The notes: generated from the letters alone by a model not told the origin. Numbered from the stretch's first letter, positions 1 through 5,755 are shown. The stretch: DNA of 6,211 bases from an uncultured Oscillospiraceae bacterium (GCA_900763675.1 CAAFLE010000074.1:1-6211); one strand, 5' to 3'. Numbers and translations are program-made.

Positions 1-16
1 CCGGCATTTTGGCAAC

Positions 17-48
17 AAAAAAACCTTGACCGGCAAATCCGGACAAGG
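17..48 (-). terminator. intrinsic terminator of the pyr-type leader
   Basis: Read on the minus strand, CCTTGTCCGG (48-39) and CCGGTCAAGG (33-24) form a ten-position stem with one internal T-T mismatch and the loop ATTTG. Seven T residues (23-17) follow. The 5' arm is also the 3' arm of the proposed antiterminator, so this looks like a regulated attenuator rather than the end of a gene. No gene ends just upstream of it. Confidence 0.85.
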
Positions 49-135
49 CGCAGCGACACGGCATAAAGATACCGTGATCCCATCTTACGACGCCTTGCCG
101 GCAGCTCTGTACCGACTTAAAGAGGTCTTTTCTGG
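17..135 (-). promoter_or_regulatory. PyrR-type attenuator leader of an off-window gene
   Basis: This untranslated leader is read leftward into a gene outside the window. A binding-loop candidate lies at 122-93. It has CUUUAA (122-117), a stem GUCGGUA (116-110) pairing with UGCCGGC (103-97), a hexaloop CAGAGC (109-104), and AAGG (96-93). This matches the Bacillus pyr anti-antiterminator, as I recall it, in segment lengths (6+7+6+7+4), in CUUUAA, CAGAG and AAGG, and in the U-G pair within the upper stem. The differing stem bases still pair. The 3' arm of this loop, CCGGCAAGGCG (101-91), can instead pair with CGCCUUGUCCGG (50-39) with one bulge, forming an antiterminator. That second arm overlaps the terminator stem. 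A small hairpin (76-69 with 64-57) sits inside the antiterminator. In this family, UMP- or UTP-bound PyrR stabilises the binding loop and causes termination. The last loop base is C where A is usual. The regulated gene is unseen, so the pyrimidine link is inferred. Confidence 0.72.
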
Positions 136-140
136 CGTGT

Positions 141-169
141 ATATTATCATGCCCATCGTTCCATGTCAA
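141..169 (-). promoter_or_regulatory. sigma-A type promoter for the pyr-type leader
   Basis: A consensus -35 box TTGACA (169-164) is followed by 17 bp and a weaker -10 box TAATAT (146-141). An alternative -10, GATAAT (148-143), has only a 15-bp spacer. The start site would fall near 135, a few bases before the PyrR-like loop. The position is right for a leader transcript of about 110 nt when attenuated. Confidence 0.65.
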
Positions 170-181
170 CGGGAAATTCTA

Positions 182-242
182 CAAAATATGGAACGGCGGA
201 CGGAGTTTTTTCTCCGAACCGCAAAATATGGGACTTCGCGGT
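182..242 (-). repeat. pair of direct repeats upstream of the leftward promoter
   Basis: The ten-base motif CCATATTTTG occurs at 231-222 and again at 191-182, exactly 40 bp apart. Each copy is preceded by a CCGC-containing stretch (CCGCGAAGT and CCGCCGTT). The second copy ends 12 bp upstream of the TTGACA box. Between the copies lies an interrupted inverted repeat: GCGG (222-219) with CCGC (199-196), and CGGAG (216-212) with CTCCG (205-201), around six A residues. The position suggests activator or repressor sites, or an A+T-rich upstream element. No regulator is identifiable. Confidence 0.45.
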
Positions 243-278
243 GGAAAAAAGAAAGATGCTGCCGAAACAGCATCTTTC
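243..278 (-). terminator. intrinsic terminator of the glnS operon
   Basis: On the minus strand, GAAAGATGCTG (278-268) and CAGCATCTTTC (261-251) form a perfect 11-bp stem with loop TTTCGG, followed by a run of six T residues (250-245). It begins 11 bases after the stop codon of the acyltransferase remnant, so it ends the glnS-acyltransferase transcript. There is no T tract on the plus-strand side, so it is not bidirectional. Confidence 0.92.
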
Positions 279-289
279 CGGATGAAGAG

Positions 290-892
290 TTATTCAACGA
301 ACGGTCTTGTCCATCGCATCCTTCCCAGAAGCGCGGACAGCGCCCAGCTCACGCCGAAGGTCGTGACAAAAAGAAATGGGATCGCCAGAGCGGCGTTTGT
401 GATGCTGAGCCACCGCACCTGCCGGACATTTTCCCGCTTCACCCACAGCCGCAGCAGCGAAAGAATGAGATAAAGTCCGACGATCATATAGCAGAACCAG
501 AGATGGAAACTGCCGGAGAAAAAGCTCCGCAGAAAGAGCGGCAGATCAAACGGCTCATGTTTCAGCACAGGAAGAACCAGCTGAAAGCCGACGCAGTATA
601 CAAGCGACCAGAAAACGAAAAAACGCACCATACGGAGAATACGCCGTTTGTTCTTCTCGGCGGAATAGATGTGATCTTCGTCCAGCAGCAAAGCGCCGGA
701 GATCATTACAAAGACCGGTACGGCGAACCGCGAAAGAGAGTCCCAGAAATTTCCCATAAAGAAATTCAGCGTTCCCACGTCGTTGGAAGCGTACTGAGCG
801 CTTGCGTGGATCATCACGACAGCTCAGCACGCAAGCGTCCGGAGTACATCAAGATCGTAGATTCTGCCGGAGGTGTTGAGCTTTTGTTCCAT
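290..892 (-). pseudogene. membrane acyltransferase (Acyltransferase-3/WecH-like) remnant with internal stop and deletion
   Basis: The reading frame starts at ATG 892-890, with GGAGAG at a good distance, 26 nt after the glnS stop, so it is the second gene of that operon. It begins MEQKLNTSGRIYDLDVLRTL and is then cut by a TGA at codon 23 (826-824). The same frame resumes with AVVMIHASAQ, which includes the His (H29) conserved in the first membrane helix of this family. Further family-like segments are FAVPVFVMISGALLL (about 56-70), a helix around 89-111, and HLWFCYMIVGLYL (about 130-142). The frame ends at codon 200, against roughly 330-380 residues for intact members. The last 35 residues, from about IPFLFVTTFGVSW, resemble the normal C-terminal helix and tail, which suggests an in-frame loss of the middle. 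Intact relatives move acetyl or other acyl groups onto surface sugars or lipids. Restart after the stop lacks a visible ribosome site, so I infer a non-functional gene. Confidence 0.82.
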
Positions 893-918
893 TTTTCTCT
901 CCGCTCTCCGTTCGGCGG

Positions 919-2589
919 TCAGTCCTTCTTAAAGGAATCCTTGAGCGCGACGGCGCGGTTAAAAACGAGATGTCCGGGAGCGCTGTCCTTGTTGTCCGGG
1001 GCGAAGTAGCCGAGACGGAGGAACTGGAAGCGATCCGCGGCGGTGCAGCCCTCGAGAGACTTCTCCACCTTGCAGCCGGTGAGAACTTCGAGCGAATTGG
1101 GATTCAGACAGTCGATGAAATCCTTGCCGGGCGCGTCCGGCTCGGGGTCGGAGAAGAGCATATCGTAGAGCCGTACCTCGGCGTCAGCACAGTTGGCGGC
1201 GTCAACCCAGTGGATCGTGCCGCGCACCTTGCGCCCGTCGGGCGTGTTGCCGCCGCGGGTCTCGGGGTCATACTCGCAGAGGATTTCCGTCACATTGCCG
1301 TCCACGTCCTTGACGCAGCCGGTGCAGCGGACGATGTACGCGCCCTTGAGCCGCACCTCGTTGCCGGGATAGAGACGGTTATATTTCTTGACCGGCTCCT
1401 CCATAAAGTCGTCCTGCTCGACCCAGAGCGTGCGGGAGAAGGAAACGGGACGCGTGCCGGCGTTTTCGGCGACGGGATTGTTCTCCACGTCGAAAAGCTC
1501 AGTCTGTCCCTCGGGATAGTTCGTGATCGTGAGCTTCACCGGGCGCAGCACCGCCATGACGCGGCGGGCGGTTGCATTGAGATCGTCGCGCAGGCAGCTC
1601 TCCAGCAGCGAATAATCCACCGTGGACGTGACCTTGGATACGCCGATACGGTCGGTAAAATCGCGGATGGAGTGCGGCGTGTAGCCGCGGCGGCGCAGAC
1701 CGCAGAGCGTCGGCATCCGGGGGTCGTCCCAGCCGGAGACGCGCCCTTCCTCCACCAGACGGCGCAGCTTGCGCTTGCTCATTACGGTATAGTTGATGCC
1801 GAGACGGGCAAACTCGATCTGGCGCGGCTTGGAGGGAACGTCGCAGTTTTCGATGACCCAGTTGTAGAGCGGGCGGTGATCCTCGTACTCGAGCGAGCAG
1901 AGCGAGTGTGTGATGCCCTCGAGCGCGTCCTGAATGGGGTGCGCGAGATCGTACATCGGGAAGATGCACCACTTGGTACCCTGCCGGTGGTGCTCAATGT
2001 ACCGGATGCGGTACAGCACGGGGTCGCGCATGTTGAAGTTGCCGCTGGCAAGGTCGATCTTCGCCCGCAGCGTATATTTGCCCTCCGGGAACTCCCCGGC
2101 ACGCATCCGCGCAAAAAGATCGAGCGATTCCTCGATCGGACGGTCGCGGTAGGGACTGACGGCGGGATGGGTCGTGTCGCCGCGGTAGGCGGAAAACTCC
2201 TCCGGCGTCAGCTCGCAGACATAGGCGAGACCCTTTTTGATGAGTCCCACTGCCAGCTCGTAGGTCTTTTCAAAATAGTCCGAGCCGTAGAAAAAGCGGT
2301 CGCCCCAGTCAAAGCCGAGCCAGCGGATGTCCTCCTGAATGGCGTCTACAAACTCGGTGTCTTCCTTGGCGGGGTTGGTATCGTCCATGCGGAGATTGCA
2401 AAGACCGCCGAATTTTTCTGCCGTGCCGAAGTCGATGCACAGCGCCTTGCAGTGACCGATGTGCAGATAGCCGTTCGGCTCGGGCGGAAAGCGGGTATGC
2501 ACCGTTTTGCCGGCAAACCGGCCGCCGGGAGCGATGTCCTCGGCGACAAACTCGTGAATAAAATTGCTGGATTCTCTGATCTCGTCCAT
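919..2589 (-). CDS. glnS: glutaminyl-tRNA synthetase
   Basis: This enzyme charges tRNA-Gln with glutamine using ATP, in the cytoplasm. The 556-residue product is close to the E. coli length of about 554. It is a class I synthetase: the PPEPNGYLHIGH segment carries the HIGH signature (residues 43-46), MSKRK (270-274) is the KMSKS loop, and the catalytic Rossmann core between them includes the DDTNP and YEDHRPLYNW segments typical of GlnRS. SLLESCLRDDLN and the following C-terminal beta-barrel anticodon-binding region also match GlnRS rather than GluRS. The start at 2589 is preferred. GGAGAG lies 7 nt upstream, while the in-frame ATG at 2604 has no ribosome site and the TTG at 2619 would fall upstream of the predicted transcription start. 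It is first in an operon with the acyltransferase remnant. The short leader leaves no room for a T-box. The gene ends in TGA. Confidence 0.97.
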   Translation of the reverse strand: MDEIRESSNFIHEFVAEDIAPGGRFAGKTVHTRFPPEPNGYLHIGHCKALCIDFGTAEKFGGLCNLRMDDTNPAKEDTEFVDAIQEDIRWLGFDWGDRFFYGSDYFEKTYELAVGLIKKGLAYVCELTPEEFSAYRGDTTHPAVSPYRDRPIEESLDLFARMRAGEFPEGKYTLRAKIDLASGNFNMRDPVLYRIRYIEHHRQGTKWCIFPMYDLAHPIQDALEGITHSLCSLEYEDHRPLYNWVIENCDVPSKPRQIEFARLGINYTVMSKRKLRRLVEEGRVSGWDDPRMPTLCGLRRRGYTPHSIRDFTDRIGVSKVTSTVDYSLLESCLRDDLNATARRVMAVLRPVKLTITNYPEGQTELFDVENNPVAENAGTRPVSFSRTLWVEQDDFMEEPVKKYNRLYPGNEVRLKGAYIVRCTGCVKDVDGNVTEILCEYDPETRGGNTPDGRKVRGTIHWVDAANCADAEVRLYDMLFSDPEPDAPGKDFIDCLNPNSLEVLTGCKVEKSLEGCTAADRFQFLRLGYFAPDNKDSAPGHLVFNRAVALKDSFKKD

Positions 2590-2596
2590 AGCGATT

Positions 2597-2602
2597 CTCT
2601 CC
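2597..2602 (-). promoter_or_regulatory. ribosome binding site setting the glnS start
   Basis: GGAGAG lies seven bases before the ATG at 2589-2587. It overlaps the possible upstream ATG at 2604, which itself has no Shine-Dalgarno site. It therefore supports the shorter N-terminus MDEIRESSNF. Confidence 0.8.
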
Positions 2603-2621
2603 ATTTGAATGAATGTCAATT

Positions 2622-2650
2622 ATTATACACTTCGACGCTTGAAATTACAA
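2622..2650 (-). promoter_or_regulatory. glnS promoter
   Basis: The -35 box TTGTAA (2650-2645) is separated by exactly 17 bp from a perfect -10 box TATAAT (2627-2622). Transcription would start near 2615, giving a leader of about 26 nt. The -35 box directly abuts the -35 box of the rightward promoter. Confidence 0.83.
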
Positions 2651-2667
2651 TAGATTTATTGGATAAT
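2639..2667 (+). promoter_or_regulatory. promoter of the thioredoxin reductase-like/fbp operon
   Basis: TTGAAA (2639-2644), 17 bp and GATAAT (2662-2667) form a good sigma-A type promoter, with a start expected near 2674. Its -35 hexamer is immediately adjacent to the glnS -35 hexamer on the opposite strand. The two RNA polymerases would therefore compete for the same stretch of DNA. Confidence 0.75.
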
Positions 2668-2684
2668 AGATGTAGCTACGAATC

Positions 2685-2702
2685 TTCCGCCCGCGGGCGG
2701 AA
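2685..2702. repeat. perfect 18-bp palindrome in the reductase leader
   Basis: TTCCGCCCGCGGGCGGAA is a perfect inverted repeat with no spacer. It lies about 10-30 bases downstream of the predicted start of the rightward transcript and 8 bases before its ribosome binding site. It could be an operator for a dimeric repressor or, as RNA, a GC-rich hairpin just upstream of AGGAG. It lacks a T tract, so it is not a terminator. Confidence 0.6.
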
Positions 2703-2710
2703 TCTTTGAC

Positions 2711-2715
2711 AGGAG
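2711..2715 (+). promoter_or_regulatory. ribosome binding site setting the reductase start
   Basis: AGGAG lies eight bases before ATG 2724. An in-frame TTG at 2706 lies upstream of this site and has no ribosome site of its own, so ATG 2724 is the likely start. Confidence 0.85.
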
Positions 2716-2723
2716 TATACCAT

Positions 2724-3551
2724 ATGAAATACGATGCCGTGATCCTCGGCGGAGGCCCTGCGGCGGTCTCCGCAGCGCTCACGCTCCTCGCCCGCGGGAA
2801 AACCGCGGCGATCATCTCCGGCGGGATCGACGATATTCCGCTCAGCCGCGCCCATGCGGTCGCAAACTACCCCGGGCTTCCGGATGTATCCGGGAGAGCG
2901 CTGCTCGAAACGATGGAGCGGCAGGCGCAAAATGCCGGTACGGACATCCTCCGCGGCCGGGTGACGACCGTTGCGCCCCTCGGCGGCAGCTTCGGCGTGA
3001 TGTACGGCTCGGACTACTGCGAGGGAACGGCGGTCATCCTCTGCACCGGCGTTGCCGCAGGAAAAGCGTTTCCCGGCGAGCGGGAGCTGCTCGGCAGGGG
3101 CGTGAGCTACTGCGTTACGTGCGACGGAATGCTCTACCGCGGCAGAAGCGTTTGCGTCGTGGGCTTCACGTCCGACACGGAGGAGGAAGCCGGCATTCTC
3201 CGGAATATGGGCTGCGCGGTCGAGGTGTTTACGAGCCGCACGGCAAAATACGCGATCCTCGGCGAGAACCGCGTTGCGGCGCTCTCCGTGAACGGCGAGG
3301 AGCATCCGTGCGAGGCGGTGTTCATCCTCCGTCCGGCGGCAGCGCCGGATACGCTGCTTTCGGGGCTTGCCATGGACGGTGGTCACATTACCGTGGATAA
3401 GGCGACGATGCAGACCTCCGTCGAGGGCGTTTTCGCCGCCGGGGACTGCACCGGAAAGCCGTACCAGATCGCCAAGGCCGTCGGCGACGGCAATATCGCC
3501 GCGCTGAGCGCGGCGCAGTATATCGGGGAAAGGAGCCGGGCGAATGAATAA
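2724..3551 (+). CDS. thioredoxin reductase-like flavoprotein lacking NADPH motifs
   Basis: This 275-residue FAD-dependent disulfide reductase is related to TrxB and would pass electrons to thioredoxin in the cytoplasm. Residues 2-14 (KYDAVILGGGPAA) form the FAD dinucleotide fold. CVTCDG (130-135) holds the redox cysteines C130 and C133. FAAGDCTGKP (237-246) is the second FAD-binding segment, with D241, followed by the usual helix at AVGDGNIAALSA. In the pyridine-nucleotide domain, the place of GGGDSAxEEA is taken by GFTSDTEEEA (147-156), and the HRRxxxR arginine cluster is replaced by FTSRTAK (169-175). Typical TrxB is about 305-320 residues, so this one is short. Known ferredoxin-dependent flavin thioredoxin reductases (FFTR, as in Clostridium acetobutylicum) show this kind of loss, which makes that assignment plausible. 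It could also be a related disulfide oxidoreductase with another donor. It is first in an operon with fbp and overlaps it by 8 bases. Confidence 0.88.
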   Translation: MKYDAVILGGGPAAVSAALTLLARGKTAAIISGGIDDIPLSRAHAVANYPGLPDVSGRALLETMERQAQNAGTDILRGRVTTVAPLGGSFGVMYGSDYCEGTAVILCTGVAAGKAFPGERELLGRGVSYCVTCDGMLYRGRSVCVVGFTSDTEEEAGILRNMGCAVEVFTSRTAKYAILGENRVAALSVNGEEHPCEAVFILRPAAAPDTLLSGLAMDGGHITVDKATMQTSVEGVFAAGDCTGKPYQIAKAVGDGNIAALSAAQYIGERSRANE

Positions 3552-5478
3552 GAGCGAGATCAAGTATCTGGAGCTTCTGTCCAAGAGCTTCCCGAGCATC
3601 CCCGCCACGGCGGCGGAGATCGTGCGGCTGCAGGCGATTCTGGAGCTGCCGAAAACGACCGAGCATTTCATGAGCGACATCCACGGCGAGTATACATATT
3701 TTTCCCACATCCTGAAAAACGCCTCCGGCGCCGTCCACGACAAGATCAACGACAGCTTCGGCGATCTCCTCGGCGAGGACGAGAAAAACTCGCTGGCGCG
3801 GCTGCTTTACTACCCCGAACGCGAGCTTGCCGCCGCGGCGCATTCGGATTCATGGTACCGCGTGACGATCCACCGGCTCGTGGCGGTCTGCCGCCAGGCG
3901 ACGGACAAATATACCCGCGTCAAGGTCCGCGCCCGTCTGCCGAAGGAATACGCTTATATCATCGAGGAGCTAATCGACTCCGACGAACACGACCCCAACA
4001 AGCGCAAGTATTTTGAAAGCATCATCAACAGCGTGATCGAGACCGGCATTGCCGACCGATTCATCGTGGCGCTTGCCAATCTCATCTCCCGGCTGACCGT
4101 CAACCAACTGCATATCGTCGGCGACGTGTTCGACCGCGGACCCGCCGCGCAGATGGTGATGGACGATCTCATGGAAATGCACGGCGTGGACTTTGTCTGG
4201 GGCAACCACGACATTCTCTGGATGGGTGCGGCGATGGGCAATCCCGCGTGCATCGCAAACGCGCTGCGCAATTCGCTCAAATACGGCAACTTTGATATGC
4301 TGGAGGACGGCTACGGTCTGAATGTCCGTCCGCTTGCGCTCTTTGCCATGGAGCAGTACGGCGACGATCCCTGCACGAATTTCCTGCCGACCCACGTGAC
4401 CGACTGCGTGGCGGAAAACAGCGACATGACCGCCAAAATCCTCAAAGCCATCACGGTCATTCAGTTCAAGCTCGAAGGACAGCTCATTCTCCGCCACCCG
4501 GAATACGGAATGCAGAGCCGCCTGCTGCTGGAAACGCTCGTCCGTTCCGACGGGACGGTCGAGATTGGCGGAAAGGAGTATCGCATCAACGATATTTCGC
4601 TTCCCACGGTCGATCCCGCCGACCCGTACCGCCTCTCCGAGCGGGAGCAGCAGCTCGTCGATCAGCTCGTACTCTCGTTCCTGCGCAGCGAGAAGCTGCA
4701 GACGCACGTCCGGTATCTGCTGGAAAAGGGCGCAATGTACCGCGTGTGCAACGGAAACCTTCTCTACCACGGCTGCATCCCCATGGAGCCGGACGGCTCA
4801 TTTACCCGCGTAAAGGTGGGCGACACGGTCTATTACGGAAAGTCGCTCATGGACGTCTGCGACCGGCTGTGCCGGACGGCGATGTACGACCGCCGGACGG
4901 AGAACACAGACCTGCTCTGGTATCTCTGGTGCGGACCGCATTCCCCGCTCAACGGCAAGGACAAGATCGCCACATTTGAGCGCACGTTCTTTGACGACCC
5001 TGAAGCCGGAATGGAGCGGAAGAATCCGTACTATGATCTCTGGAACAGCGAGGAAACGGCGCGGACGATCCTCGCCGAGTTCGGCGTGCCGTTTGAGAGC
5101 GGACATATCATCAACGGTCATGTCCCGGTGCGCAAATCCAAGGGCGACACGCCCATCAAGGCGAACGGGAAGTTCATCAACATCGACGGCGGGCTTTCCA
5201 AGGCGTATCAGCCCGTGACGGGCATCTGCGGATATACGCTCGTATTTTCCTCGCACGAGCTGTATCTCGCCGAGCATCAGCCGTTTGACCCGGACACCGC
5301 CGCCCGCGAGAGCGCGGACGTCCTCTCGCGCACCATTATGATCGAGCAGTACCCCGACCGTCTGCGCGTTCGGGATACCGACGGCGGCGAGGACGTCAAG
5401 CGCCGCATCGCCGATCTCAAGCAGCTTCTCGATGCCTACCGCAGCGGTCTCATCCGCACGCCGAGCCGCATGGAGTAA
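3544..5478 (+). CDS. fbp: class III fructose-1,6-bisphosphatase
   Basis: The product hydrolyses fructose 1,6-bisphosphate to fructose 6-phosphate in gluconeogenesis, in the cytoplasm. It belongs to the Firmicutes-type class III enzymes, which are metal-dependent (Mn2+ in Bacillus) and unrelated in sequence to class I and II enzymes. The 644 residues compare with about 640-670 for the family. Calcineurin-like metal-site motifs are clear: SDIHGEY with D45 and H47, GDVFDRGP (193-200), WGNHD (219-223) and INGHVPV (523-529). The N-terminal YLELLSKSFPSIP and the C-terminal NIDGGLSKAYQ are also characteristic. AGGAG (3531-3535) lies eight bases before the ATG, inside the end of the reductase gene. 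The eight-base overlap with that gene suggests translational coupling. No terminator follows before the valS promoter. In Bacillus this class is activated by phosphoenolpyruvate and inhibited by AMP; whether that holds here cannot be read from the sequence. Confidence 0.97.
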   Translation: MNKSEIKYLELLSKSFPSIPATAAEIVRLQAILELPKTTEHFMSDIHGEYTYFSHILKNASGAVHDKINDSFGDLLGEDEKNSLARLLYYPERELAAAAHSDSWYRVTIHRLVAVCRQATDKYTRVKVRARLPKEYAYIIEELIDSDEHDPNKRKYFESIINSVIETGIADRFIVALANLISRLTVNQLHIVGDVFDRGPAAQMVMDDLMEMHGVDFVWGNHDILWMGAAMGNPACIANALRNSLKYGNFDMLEDGYGLNVRPLALFAMEQYGDDPCTNFLPTHVTDCVAENSDMTAKILKAITVIQFKLEGQLILRHPEYGMQSRLLLETLVRSDGTVEIGGKEYRINDISLPTVDPADPYRLSEREQQLVDQLVLSFLRSEKLQTHVRYLLEKGAMYRVCNGNLLYHGCIPMEPDGSFTRVKVGDTVYYGKSLMDVCDRLCRTAMYDRRTENTDLLWYLWCGPHSPLNGKDKIATFERTFFDDPEAGMERKNPYYDLWNSEETARTILAEFGVPFESGHIINGHVPVRKSKGDTPIKANGKFINIDGGLSKAYQPVTGICGYTLVFSSHELYLAEHQPFDPDTAARESADVLSRTIMIEQYPDRLRVRDTDGGEDVKRRIADLKQLLDAYRSGLIRTPSRME

Positions 5479-5482
5479 CCTC

Positions 5483-5511
5483 TTGACAACCGGCACAAAA
5501 AACGATATAGT
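5483..5511 (+). promoter_or_regulatory. valS promoter
   Basis: A consensus -35 box TTGACA (5483-5488), a 17-bp spacer and TATAGT (5506-5511) form a strong sigma-A promoter that begins only four bases after the fbp stop codon. The start is expected near 5518, directly ahead of the T-box leader. Confidence 0.88.
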
Positions 5512-5517
5512 ATTTTA

Positions 5518-5751
5518 GAAATAAAGCATGGATGGGGAGGAGTAGGCTCCCGGCGGAACACAGAGAAAGGGCGGTTGGTGCAAGCCCTTGCGAAGCCGCT
5601 GCCGAAGGTCGCCCCGGAGCTTTTGCGCTGAACAGAGTAGGCGCGGACGGGTTCTCCCGTTACAGAGAATACGAGCGCCGCCGTTTCCGGCGGAATTCGG
5701 GTGGTACCGCGTAAGTTTTTGCGCCCCGGGAGTTTATCCCGGGGCGTTTTT
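5518..5751 (+). promoter_or_regulatory. T-box leader with valine (GUC) specifier
   Basis: This is a tRNA-sensing transcription attenuator. In stem I, GGGG (5534-5537) pairs with CCCC (5612-5615) and GGC (5545-5547) with GCC (5601-5603). Between them is an internal loop with AGTA (5541-5544) on one side and GAA on the other. This places GUC (5608-5610) as the specifier codon, read by tRNA-Val with anticodon GAC. The distal stem I elements CAGAGAAAGGG (5561-5571) and TTGGTGCAAGCCC (5575-5587) match the T-box AG bulge and apical loop. Small hairpins follow (ACGGG 5647-5651 with CCCGT 5656-5660; CCGCCG 5678-5683 with CGGCGG 5688-5693). The T-box sequence CGGGTGGTACCGCG (5698-5711) has UGGU (5702-5705) to pair with the uncharged tRNA ACCA end. 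Uncharged tRNA-Val would stabilise the antiterminator and turn valS on. Confidence 0.96.
5722..5751 (+). terminator. T-box regulated intrinsic terminator
   Basis: CGCCCCGGGA (5722-5731) and TCCCGGGGCG (5737-5746) form a perfect 10-bp GC-rich stem with loop GTTTA, followed by TTTTTG and TTT. It lies 11 bases after the T-box sequence and 21 bases before the valS start. It would stop transcription when tRNA-Val is fully charged. Confidence 0.95.
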
Positions 5752-5755
5752 GTTT

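Noticed and set aside
196..222. Plus-strand hairpin with a T6 run as a terminator
   Set aside because: The T residues are in the loop, not after the stem, and no plus-strand gene precedes it.
824..826. TGA in the acyltransferase as a recoded tryptophan or selenocysteine codon
   Set aside because: glnS next door ends in TGA and uses TGG for tryptophan, so the standard code applies. The family has no selenoproteins, and only a simple 10-bp inverted repeat is present, not a recognisable SECIS element.
26..1009. Long plus-strand open frame of 327 codons over the acyltransferase remnant and leader region
   Set aside because: No ribosome site and low-complexity charged residues. It is antisense to a recognisable membrane-protein frame and to the glnS end, and it crosses two minus-strand terminators.
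970..2709. 579-codon plus-strand frame opposite glnS
   Set aside because: It mirrors the glnS codon positions, contains no recognisable domain and has no start signal. High GC makes such antisense frames common.
2676..3749. Minus-strand frame of 357 codons opposite the reductase
   Set aside because: Arginine- and alanine-rich shadow of a clearly identified gene, with no ribosome site. It also runs into the fbp start region.
3970..5496. Two minus-strand frames of 232 and 266 codons opposite fbp
   Set aside because: Shadows of the class III FBPase; no motifs or start signals.
5532..5714. 60-codon frame inside the T-box leader as a leader peptide
   Set aside because: The region is fully explained as T-box structure with specifier, T-box sequence and terminator. 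The frame lacks valine runs that would suggest ribosome-mediated attenuation.
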